The position numbers and the translations under genes are program-made. A stretch of DNA of 64,000 nt from the NCBI GenBank assembly GCA_033032865.1, contig JAWHQI010000065.1, positions 124,001-188,000 of the forward strand, given 5' to 3'. The notes beneath the pieces were generated by a model, which saw nothing but the letters and a program-made list of their open reading frames with translations, did not search any database and had not been told where the DNA came from. How positions within the stretch are numbered: position 1 is the stretch's first letter; every line of letters begins with the position of its first letter. Below, piece after piece: positions 38,901 through 50,900 of this stretch. Origin of the DNA: Dactylorhiza incarnata. Lineage: Eukaryota > Streptophyta > Magnoliopsida > Asparagales > Orchidaceae.

Positions 38901-41900
38901 TACGTCTCCTTTGCAGCCTCGAGGAGCATTGCTCCCTCCAAATCCTTGCCAACCGCCTTAGACTCCTCTTTCCAGGTGATGGCGTTGATGGTGCTTAGAT
39001 AGCATTCACGACCTATCATGGGGTCGTTGCGGACCCTGATCTGCACCCCGACGATGTATTTTAGGCATTGGTGGAAGGAAGAGGCTATAGACTGGAAGGC
39101 GTTAAGGAGGGGCATGCCGAAGATGGCATAATAACTGCTCAGAGCGTCGACAATGATGAACTGGCAGGTCTTCGTGGTGCACCCAAGGTGACCACCAATT
39201 CTGCTCCTCCCTCAACCTCCTTCCTTTCACCTGAAAAACCAAAGAGAGGGTTGTCCGAAGACTTGACCCTTGAGGGCTCCACAATCATGGCCTCGAAAGC
39301 CTTCTTGAAAACTACATTCACAAAACTCATGTTGTCGACTAGGCTCTGGGAAACCGTGAAGTACTTGATTGCCTCCTTGATCACAACGACATCATGGAAA
39401 GGGTTGTCATATGTCAGCATGTCGTCGGCCGAGAAAACAATCTCTCTGATTGGGGGAGGGGCTCACGAGGTGGAGGTTACGTCCCTCTGATAAACTGAGT
39501 GCAGGTTGAACTTATGCGAGGTCTTGTGACATACCCCCCTGGATAGCATCGATCCCTCCTCGGGTGCCGAAGTCCTCGCGATCTACGCAGCGAGGTCACT
39601 CGGGTGCTCTTCCCAGAACTCAAGCTTCGACTATCGTGAGATTGGGATCAACTCCTTTCGGATCCCTCCCCGACAATCTTACTTCTCTAGTCATCTGATC
39701 TACTAGGTCACAAAACCCCTAATAGGTCGGCGTGTCATGGCCCTCCACCCGAAGGAAGTCGCAATGGGGCGCCTGGCCTCTGAGTTGTTGCTGACTCGCA
39801 CGTCCGCCTCAACGACCTTGTTGAGCGATTGCCAACTCCTCATGAGGTGGGAAAGGACAACCCCTCCCTTCGATCGACGCCTTTCTGATGAATTGAAGCG
39901 CTCTCTCCTGAAGGGGCGGGGTCCATCTGATGGCCTCGCGACCGGTACGGGATGTCTTCTTTATGCACACCCTGGCCCCTGTGGAGATGGTTGGTGGCGA
40001 TCTTCCTCCTTTCCTCTCTCCGACCTCCTGATCTCTTCGGGTCGCTGATTCCAAGACGGCTCTGGCGGGTTTTCGCGGGTGAGTCTGGTCAGCAAGGCCA
40101 AAAAAGAGCAATTTGTAGCCACGCCTTCTACATGCTGGTTCACCCGGTAAATAAGTTCTTCGAAGGTGACATGAGGGTCGCGACTGACTTTGAGCTTGAA
40201 AGCCCCTCCTGCAGCCCGCACATCAGGGCGGACTACAGAGTATACACGTCGATCTCCTGGGTATCCAAGAACTCCTCCTGCAACAGATCAATGTAATTTC
40301 CCAGGGTCTGCAGGCAAAGATCGTTGAAGCAGTAGATAGAGCTCTTCAGGAGCAGATGGAACCAATCACGGGACTTCCCTTGAAGGTGACCGCAAAGAGT
40401 CGGCACTTGAAAATGTCGATCACGCTGCGGATCGAGACCACATCCTCGAACCATTGGAGGAGGTTGAGAGGGTCGTCTTGCCTGAAGTAGTAGTTCAGGG
40501 ACGGCTCGCGAAAACTGGCTAGGATGAGCGCCATCATAATCTCCTCGCAAAAAGGACTGGACGTCTCTGCTTGTTGGAGAAGCAGGCAGAGACGGTCCTC
40601 TAGCTCGAACTCAGGTCATCGGGCGTCCGCCACTTCCACGGTGTAAATCCGGTCGAGTCGCTCGTGGTCCTCAGCAGTAGGCTCCTTCTCGAGGCGTCGA
40701 GGTGGTTCATGGGTTTCATAGGTGGAGGCCATGGGCAGTGGGGTTGTCGATGTCTCTGCTCAGAGCGCGAGATGTCCCCGAAGCAATTCTTTTGTCGACC
40801 AGAGGAAATCGTTAAAATCCGTCGGAGTGACAAATTCCCCCTGGCCCCGCAAGGTCTCACGATCTCCTTCATATTCATTTTCCCGAGTCATCGAATACTT
40901 CATAGTTTTTCTTCCTCTCCCCAAAGTCCACATACTTGAGAGATGGGCAGAGGTTACTGGTCCACCGTAGTAGAGGTCATAAACAGTGGAAGGTGAACAA
41001 GAAAAGAGATTGGACACTACTTGAAGGTCCTGCCTCATGTCGAGGAGTGTATAGGAACTCTTCCTCCCAAACCAAATGTTGTTCTAGGTTAGAGAGAGAG
41101 AGGCGGGCTCGCGGGACGCACTAGAGTGCTCGTGAACTCTAAGCGAAAACTCTTGTGGGTTGATGGCACTCCATCTTCCCCTCGACGAAGGGTCGTACTT
41201 ATAGGTGACGACGGGGGGTATACCCCTAGACCCATCGGTGGGGACCACCCCTATGCGAGGTTGATTCGGTCGCTAGCGAGCTGCGAGCTGGGGGAGCGGA
41301 TCTCTCCATCCAGTTGTGTGATGATGGTTCCTGGGGAGGAGTATGCGGACCGACCACGAGTTGGTTGTGGATTGTTTGCAAGATGGGGCAAGCTGGCTGT
41401 GAGCTAGTCCATATAGAATTATCTCGGTAATTATCCTTTGTTGGGTTGCCTTTTGTCGAACTAGTCGAGTACGGTTTGTACAAGTCCAACACCAAGAAGC
41501 AACATATAGGATCCTAAGATACCTTAAAAAGTCCCCAAGTCGTGGATTATTATTCTCCAAGAATAATCACATAAATATCGAAGTCTTTACAGACATAGAT
41601 TGACCATGAAGTCGGGATGATAAATATTGAAGTCTTTACTGGCATAGATTGAGCAGGAAGGCGGGATGATAAAAAGTCCACCAAGAGATATTGTACTTTT
41701 GTGGGAGGTAAGTTGGTGACCTAGATGAGCAAGAAGTAAAATATAGTGGCACGACTGTTACGTTGTCGGCGACTTCCGGCGAGGAATGGCCATCGGCCAG
41801 GAGAAGAGAGACAGAAGGTAAAAAGAAGAGATAGTCTTTCTAGTTTTATTAATCTGGAATAATCCTATTTACAGATATCTAATAGTATTTATAGAATAAC

Positions 41901-44900
41901 TATTATAATGTTATTTCTGGAGAGGCTTGGCACATGCGCCAGCTCATCCCAGTCTTTACATATAGCCTATTATGTAGCCAAATATGTGGCGTAATAATGT
42001 ACAAGGGATATATCTCTGCCCTGTCCATCTTTGTTGTTTGTTCCCAAAAATAGATGTATGTCAACTGGTTATTTAAAGAAAGGAGATGGAAACGTAACCC
42101 TAACGTGAGTCTTTTGAGAGTTTCGGGAGAGAGAGCGACAGTGTAGTGGAACTTGCGGGAATCTCGACAAACTGTGAAGGAGAGTGAAAGAGGATCGCAA
42201 GGAGCGTCGGAGCGGAAGAAGGTCGACGGAAGCTGCTTTGGGAAGTGAAGTAAAGAGCTTGTCGTGAAGGTTCTAGGTATCTCTCTGTTGTTTTGCTTGA
42301 AATGGTTTGTGTCCAGAATGTTTCTTCCTTGTAAAGGAATGTCGGATTCATGTGATAATAGATGTATGTTAGAAATATTTTTTTTACTACGAAACAGGAT
42401 GACATGTTGAGATTTATTATCGACTTCATCCATGTTGTGTAGATCGATGTAAGTCTCGGTAGTAAGGGAAGACTGTAGAGTCGAATCTATAGGTCGAGTG
42501 CAAGGGTGGTGTTGTACGACAGTGGACAACATGTGATTGCAGTTGGAGGGCATCCTCCTGTGTGAAGGGAGAGACAAATTTAGAAGTAGGGGAAACTTGA
42601 TCAAGAGGGAGGACATGAGTAAAAAAAATTCGGATTCTTCGTTGTTTCTAGTTGATCCGACAAATGTGGGCGATGGCGTAGCGGTAGCAGAGTTATTCTG
42701 AACCCTCTAGATTAATGAGGTTTTCGGAGGGGGTTAGCAGGTATATTTTTGTTCGGTTTGTTGGAGTGAGTCCCCATCCAAATCTGCAAGGTTCTCCCAC
42801 GTTGCTTCTTCAAGGGGTAATCCTTCCCAACGAATTAGACCTTATTTAATTTATTGCCATTTTCATCTATGAAATAAATATTCAAAAGTTTGATTGGTGA
42901 GGGTGAACAGCTTCGGTGGGACTATAGATTAGTATATCATCGAAAAAATGACTACAAAATGTTGCAGAAATGGTTGTAAAAGTGTATTCATTAACGCATG
43001 AAAGGTAGTTAGAGCATTAGTGAGGCCAATGGCCCACTAAGAATTCATACAGGCCATGGTGAGTACGGAACGCAGTTTTGTGTATATCGGAAGGATTCAT
43101 GCGAACTTAATGATAATCGGAATGCAAATCAAATTTAGAGAAGATAGTGGCACCGTGTAATTCATCAATTAATTCGTCGATTGTAGGCATTGGAAAGGTG
43201 TCCTTAATTGTTAAAGTGTTTAGGGCTCGGTAATCGACGCAGAATCACCAAGTCCCATCTCGTTTTTTAATAAGAGGACTAGGGAGTTGATGACAAATTA
43301 TTGGGTCGAACTAAACCATTGTGAAACATTTTTGTAATGATACGTTCAATTTAATTTTTTGAAATATGGATATCGATAAGCGTCGTGCAAGACCAATGCT
43401 CTGGATGCTGAATGAAGGAAGCATGGTTATGTGCACATAAATCAAAATGGATTCTTGGGTTTGCCCTCTCTGATGTCTTTGGCTTTGATTTGAGGGCATG
43501 ATTCCGCAACAAACATAACGGTATAGGGGGCCACTATTTCAGTGGTAATCTGTGAGCAGCCACTTTGTGCATTTATTGTCAAAGGTTCGGTCTTTCTCCT
43601 CTGAGAGAAGCCACTTTGTGCATAGGGCCAAAGGTTAGGTCTGTTTCCAATCTTCCCCCGCCCATACCCCCAATGATTGGGGACTATATGGGTTCTGTTG
43701 TTGTTGTATGGATATCGATAAGGTTTTACTTTGGCAATTTCAATTTCGTTGTAGAGAGGTATTTCCTGAGGGAGTTTGAAAAAGTATTAAATTTGGAAAG
43801 TAAAGACTGGACTGATGTATAAGATGAACGGGGAGAGGAATGTTCATTATCGTCTATGGAGGAATTATGCAGAAGCATGGAGTCGACGGAGTCTTGAGCA
43901 ATCAGCTTGTGGAGTTGATAAGACGATATCGTTCCTAAGTGAATTTGAGAAACACGAATCCCATCAATAACACGAGATTTATTTTGATAGGGAAAAGACA
44001 TTTTCATATTTTGATAGAGAAACATTCCTTTGTCCAGCCAAACTTGTATTTTGGCTGGAGATAAACATTTGAGTCATTTTATCCTACAGTGTGGTAGGAA
44101 AAGCGTGGGTAGTAGCAGGTGTGTTATGTCGTCCTATCCATGGTTTGTGAGAACGAGTGTTTTCGGGGAATTGATCTTCAAATAATCGTGCCAGCTTAAA
44201 AGTGTGAGGAAGCGTATTTGGGTTGTGTTATAACGGCGCGGCGAATGAAAAAACAGAAATGTGGCAAGAAAGTTCTTCAAAAGCTTTTTAATAAGCAGAT
44301 CAGTAGATGGTTGAACTAGAGTCATGAACTTACCTATGGGATCCTCGTAATTCGAGGGAACGAAACTGCCCTGAATTATGCCTTCGAAAATATGCCAATC
44401 AGGGCACAGGGTATCTCGCAAAAGACCTTGAAACCAACGTGATGCAGGCCTATCCAAATGCATGGATGCAATAAAAACATAATCAAGTGGGTTGATGTTG
44501 TTATATATAAAGTGCATCTCTGCTTTGTAAATCCAATTAGTAGGATACCTTGTGGCGAATCGGGGGCAAATGGCTTTTGCTGGAGTAGAATTGTAAGGTT
44601 CTGCAATCAGATGCTATAGCGAATTATTAAGAACTTGTATGGGCTAGGTAAACTGATCAGAGGCTATAGCTTGACAAGGAGGGAGTTCCGAGAAGGATGG
44701 GTTGTGAGGAATCAGATGTATCAATTAACAGAGCCCGGAACAGGGGTGGCCCTTCCAATGCGCCTATGGGAAAAGATTGGGATCGAGAAGGAAGGCACCC
44801 GAGGAAGCCTAGTAAGGAAAATGATAGCGAGCCATTAGGCACGATATTCTGAGCCCGCAATAGATTCGGGCACTCCCTATTTGGGGTCGTAGAAAACGAT

Positions 44901-47900
44901 CGCATAAATGACTGTAATTTTCCTCGAAAATCTTTAAATTCTTGATAAAAAGCATTATGGGTGTCCTGAGCGCGCTCTTGATGTTGTTGAATCTGATCTT
45001 GTTGTTGTTGAGATTTGGTTAAAGAAAGCGTTACTTGGTGAAGATCTTGAGCGAACTGATCATGTGTGGATTGAATAGAGGCGCAAATTGTGGAATGTTG
45101 CTATATATAGAGGGCATGGCGCAAATCAAAATCTTGCCAGGTGACTGACCGAGAGGAATAAGATGGAATAGGAGGATCGGCGGGGTAGGGGGTGTCGCCT
45201 CCATAGAAGGCGAACTCGATGAGAGCACCAATAGTTACATTGTCGGCAACGAAGGGCCATCGGCTGGGAGGAGAGAGACAGAAGGTAAAAAGAAGAGAGC
45301 CTTTCTAGTTTTATTAATCTGGAATAATCCTATTTACAGATATCTAAGAGTATTTATAGAATAACTAGATGGGGTGAAAATTGTCCCCCCAAGTCCCATA
45401 GCACAAAAACTAAAATTGAAGGTGTGAAGACTGCGAGAGATTGGTTACTTAGGTTACAGACGGTGGTGCGAGATCCTAGAGCGAGATGTCGCTGGGTCTG
45501 GACTGAGCTAGGGACCGTGAAATCCCTGAACAAGATGTCATTGATTCTGGGATTGAACGAGGGCTCGCGAGATCCAAAGACTCGGGCTGAGAGAAATCAT
45601 AATACCCCGAGGAAGTATCGCTAAATCCTGGGTCGCCAATACCTAGAGAGAAGAAAGAAAAGAGTGTCGCTAGCGGCGAGGCCAGACTTCCCGCAATTGC
45701 AACTCTTTATTGCGGGTGATTTTATTTATTTTAAAGATGATTACAACTGGTTACAAGGGAGCTCGAAATAACTTGAAGGCCTTGTACAAGGGTACTCGTA
45801 CAGACCGTTCCTAGGTTGAGCGAGCACGAGGGCCTTGTACAAGGGTACTTCCCGCAATTGCTGGAGTGAGTCCCTGTCCAGATCTGCAAGGTTCTCTCAC
45901 GTTGCTTCTTCAGGGGGCAATCCTTCCGAACGAATTAGACCTTATTTAATATATTGCCCGTTTTCGTCTATGAAACAAATATTCAAAATTTTGATTGGTG
46001 AAGGTGATTAGCTTCTGTGGGACTATAGATTAGTATATCATCGAAAAAATGACTACAAAACGTCACAGAAATGGTTGAAAAAGTGTATTCGTTAACGCCT
46101 GAAAGGTAGTTAGAGCATTAGTGAGGCCAAATGGCATCACTAAGAATTCATACAGGCCATGGTGAGTACGGAACGTAGTTTTGTGTATATCGGAAGGATT
46201 CATGCGAACTTGATGATAACCGGAATGTAAATTTAATTTAGAGAAGATAGTGGCTCCCTGTAATTTATCAATTAATTCGTCGATTGTAGGCATTGGAAAG
46301 TTGTCCTTAATTGTTAAAGTTTTTAGGGCTCGGTAATCGACGCAGAATCTCCAAGTCCCATCTCGTTTTTTAATAAGAGGATTGGGGAGTTGAATGAAGA
46401 ATTACTAGGTCGAACTAAACCATTGTGTAACATTTCTATAATGATACGTTCAATTGCATTTTTTTGATAATATGGATATCGATAAGGTTTTACTTTGACA
46501 ATTTCAATTTCGTTGTAGAGAGGGATTTTATGATCAATCAGCCTGGGAGGTGGTACTCCTGGGGGAGTTTGAAAAAGTTAATTAAATTTAGAAAGTAAAA
46601 ACTGGACTGATGTATAAGACGAATGGGGAGAGGAATATTCACTATCGTCTATGGAGGAATTAGGAACTGATGTTTCTATTTGAAGGCACGGAAGCATAGA
46701 GTCGACAGAGTCTTGAGCAATCAGCTTGTGGAGTTGATAAGACGTTATTGTTCCTGAGTGAATTTGAGAATCACGAATCCCTTTAATAACACAAGATTTA
46801 TATTGATAGGGAAAAGACATTTCCAGGGTCCTTCCTTTGTCCCGCCAAACTTGTATTTCGGCTGGAGATAAACGTTTGAGAGTCATTTTATCCTGCCATG
46901 TGGGAGAAAAAGCATGGGTAGTGGCAGGTGTGTTATGTCATCCTATCCATGGTTTGTGAGAACGAGTGTCTTATGGAAATTGATCTTCAAATAACCATGC
47001 CAATTTAAAAGTGTGATGAAGTGTATCTGGGTTGTGTTATAATGGCGCGGCAAATGTGAGGTTTAAGCCCCGAAATAAAATTACGGCATAGTGTATCATG
47101 CGAAAAACCAAAAATGTGGCAAGAAAGTTCTTCAAAAGCTTTTTGATAAGCAGATCAGTAGATGGTTGAACTAGATTAATGAACTTACCTATGGGATCCT
47201 TGTAATCCGAGGGATCGAAACTGTCCTGAATTATGCCTTTGAAAGTATGTCAATCAGGGCACAGGTTATCTCGCAAAAGACCTTGAAACCAACGTGATGC
47301 AGGCCTGTCCAAATGCATGGATGTGATAAAAACATAATCAAGTGGTTTGATATTTTTATATCTGAAGTACATTTCTGCTTTGTAAATCCAATCAGTAGGA
47401 TCCCCTGTGGCGAATCGAGGGCAAATGGCTTTTGTTGGAGTATAATTGTAAGGTTCTACAGCAGTTGTTGGCCCACTCGATTCTGGAAAATGGTTAAAAG
47501 TCCTTTTTGGTGGGCAAGAAAATAAGGAAAAGGGGGGAAAATGGTTAGAGGAAAGTGAATTGTTCAGAACTTGTAGGGGCTGGGTAAATTGATCGGAGGC
47601 TATAGCTTGACAAGGAGGGAGTGTTCTGAGAAGGCTGGGTTATGAGGAATCGGATGTATCAATTATCGGAGCCCGGAACCGGGGTGACCCTTCCAATGTG
47701 CCTATGGGAAAAGATTGGGATCGAGAAGAAAGGCATCCGAGGAATCCTGGTAAGGAAAATGATAGCGAGTCATTAGGCTCGATGTTCTGAGCCCGCAATA
47801 GATCTGGACACTCCCTATTGGGGGTTGCAGAAAACGATCACAAAAATGACTATAATTTTCCTCGAAAATCTATAAATTCTTGATAAAAAGCATTATTGGT

Positions 47901-50900
47901 GTCCTGAGCGTGCTCTTGATGTTGTTGAATCTGATCTTGTTATTGTTGAAATTTGGTTAAAGAAAGCATTACTTGATGAAGATCTTGAGAGAAATGATCT
48001 TGTGTGGATTGAATAGAGGCGCAAACAGTGGAATGCTGCTACATATAGAGGGCATGGCGCAAATCAAGATCCTGGTGACTGACCGAGAGGAATAAGATGG
48101 AATAGAAGGATCGGCGGGGTATGGGGTGGTGTCGTCTTCATAGAAGGTGAACTCAACAAGAGTACCAATAGTTACGTTGTCGACGACAAATGGCCATCAG
48201 ACGGGGAGAGAGACAAATGGTAAGAAGGAGAGTCTTTCTAGTTTTATTAATCTGGAAAAATCCTATTTACATACCTAAGAGTATTTATAGAATAACTTGT
48301 TGGGGTGAAAAGTGTCCCCCCAAGTCCCATAGCACAAAAAATAAAAGTGGAGGTGTGAAGACTGCGAGAGATCGGTAACATAGGCTACAGACAATCGTGC
48401 GAGATCCTAGAGCGAGATGTCGCTGGGTCTGGACTGAGCTAGGAACCACGAAATCCCTGAACGGGATGTCGTTGATTCTGAGATTGAGCGAGGGCTCGCA
48501 AGATCCTTAGACGAGTTGTTAATGGATCTCGGGTTGAGGGAAATCGCAATACCCCGAGTAAGTATCGCTAAATCCTGGGTCGTCGGGACCTGGAGAGAAG
48601 AAAGAAAAGAATGACGCTAGCGGCGAGGCCAGACTTCCTGTAACTGCAACTCTTTGTTGCGGGTGATTTTATTGATTTACAAGATGATCACAATGGAGCT
48701 CGAAATAACTCGAAGGCATTGTACAAGGGTACTCGCAGAGACCGTTCCTAGGTTGAGCGAGTACGGGGGCCTTATGGCTCGATTTTCAATGTGTCTTTTC
48801 AGCTACTACTCACGTTTATTTATAGACGTGGGGGCTCTGCCGGCGAGCAACCTCTGAAAATACGGGTTGCCCACTAACGAAGTGTAGAAAAATACTAAGT
48901 ATAGAAAATCTTGGAGGGTCGGTGAGATCTCACACAGGAGCCAGCGAGATCAATTTTGAAGGCAGCGAGAACTGATTCGAGTGCCAGCGAAAACAGGCAT
49001 GTTGAGGTGAAGAAAGATGCCTCCTCCCACGACCTTCCGACAGCGAATGTGGTGGAATTTAGGCAGATAGGAACCCCGCATTTTTTCAAGTCTATGGCTT
49101 GAGATATCGAAAAAATGGTGTATGTGTGTACGATTCCGCCACGAACGCTCTTCACACCTATAAATAGTCTGACCCTTGGCTTGCACATTATCTCTTGACA
49201 ACGACCCAATTCTCCCCCTAGTTGTGCGAATACTTTCTTCTGATATGGAGAGAAGCAAGTCTGTGTCTGCTGGCAATATTCGGGAGTACGTCTTAGCTAA
49301 GAAGGAGAAGAAGTTGAAGCACTCTCCCATGGTTGGGGAATCAGGTGAAACGAATACTTCTGCACCCGCGGCGACTTCTCCCAAGGTGGGACATGTTTCG
49401 ACCACTTACAAGGAACGCGAGGTGGGCACCCCTCTCTGCGAGATCACGGATTCACACATGAGTTCGAGTCCTTCGCTTGGTATATTTTACAAACTCTACT
49501 TTGGTGATCCTGAGCAGGAAGGAGCTGAAGAACTCGCGGACACCGGTGGAACTCTGTTGTCTCGGGCGAAGAACAAATTATGCTATCTCAGATCTTCCCT
49601 CTTTCTGGGGGCGACAACGTCAAGGCAGGCAAGAGGAGGGTCGGGGGAGACAACGGGTCTCCGAAATAAGCCCTTGAGGTTGCGAAGTTGGCAATCAAGG
49701 AGATAAAAAGAAAGAACCTCCTTGCCAAGCAGCAAGGCGAAGCAAAGGCCGAGGAGGTCGCGAGAATAGAAAAGAGAGTACCTTGCCATGAAGCAAGAAG
49801 AAGAGGAAAATGCGGCAAAACTCAAGGTGTTACAGCAACAGAGGGAACATAGGATTCTTGATCGCATCAGGGAGGTGGAAGAACAGGCTGCTAAGGATAA
49901 GGAGAATGCGGAGAGAAAAAGGAGGACGAGGAGGCAGCGAGTACTAGGGTAAAAGATGTCACCGATTTAGACGAGAGTGAGAAGAAGGATGTCGCCAGCT
50001 CTTGTGAGGCGGTGGCGGAGGATAAAAGGAAGAAGAGTAAAAAGAGTTTCCAAAGAGGAAGGCCATGGTGTCGAAACAGGGTGGCGTAGATGTAGCGAGT
50101 CAATCCGCCACGGAGCGAGCGAGTGCTCCTGCGGAAGAACGATCGCTCCCATGGATAGATCCCTTCGGTGTCCATACTAAGGCTAGGGCAGCTGCGAATG
50201 CTAGTTTTTCCAGCGCCCTTTCTCTAGCGATGGAGGCTCTCGCGACCGAGAGGGTATATCCTCCATTCACGAGCACAGAGGATTTGCCAACGACAGAAGA
50301 AGCTCTTGTGCTTGAAAAGGAGCTCTTGTGCTTCAAAAGGACCTCATCCATCGGAAGAAGTAGATTAGTGTATTCTTCTTGGGTATTATCGTATCGTACG
50401 AGACGAACCCGTGACGATGATCAGAAGGAGATGGAGGTTGCCGCCTGTTCCTCTGAGGGGAACGTGGACGTTGTGGCCTTATTTGCTGGAAATGGTGATG
50501 TGGAGGTGGTCACGATTGATGAAAGTTCTTCCCGCGTTGCGGCGGAGGAGAAAAAAACACTTGGAGTCGTTGTGGAGGACGATGCGGAGCGACAGAGGGA
50601 CGAGTGGAAGAATTATCCCCTCGCCGTTGGTGAATAAGGTGGGTACGAGAGGAGACGAGGTCTGGATTAGTCATCTCCCCCTCAATGAAATGGTTCGCCA
50701 TGTTGATAAGGTCCCTGTAAAAAGTCGGCGGCTTCTTACTTACCTCGAACTTGAACAACCTTCCTGCAGGCCACAAGTTAGGGCGATTTGATACATCGTC
50801 GGAACCACGTCGTGGATCCCGAGAATCTCTTCCTGGAACTTATCGGCGTAGTGTTCCAGGGTTTCAGTTGGTCCTTATTTAATCTGGTAGAGGGCAGAAA

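Larger units (their letters stand above)
32411..41450 (-). mobile_element. Tat-like Ty3-gypsy retrotransposon C, decayed, split by two solo LTRs
   Basis: Right to left: leader and gag start near 41040, gag with [20 protein letters not shown] near 40490 and [18 protein letters not shown] near 40160, protease region near 39340 (active site damaged, VDNMS), RT with [13 protein letters not shown] near 38380 and [20 protein letters not shown] near 38240, RNase H with [20 protein letters not shown] near 37680, a second RNase H-like part ([20 protein letters not shown] near 36310), integrase zinc finger [20 protein letters not shown] near 33450, integrase core with [16 protein letters not shown] near 33190 and [10 protein letters not shown] near 32970, and the pol end [18 protein letters not shown] near 32420. 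No LTR of its own was found. Many frameshifts. The solo LTRs are at 34129-36268 and 36606-37619. Confidence 0.85.

Noticed and set aside
41903..42616. 237-codon minus ORF as a host or accessory gene
   Set aside because: It starts inside gypsy A and runs into LTR1. No domain and no second intact copy in this window, so kept only as a note in gypsy A.
42665..42715. tRNA-like ATGGCGTAGCGGTAGCAG, possibly a tRNA gene or SINE head
   Set aside because: No B box (GGTTCGAATCC) at the right distance and no cloverleaf could be built.
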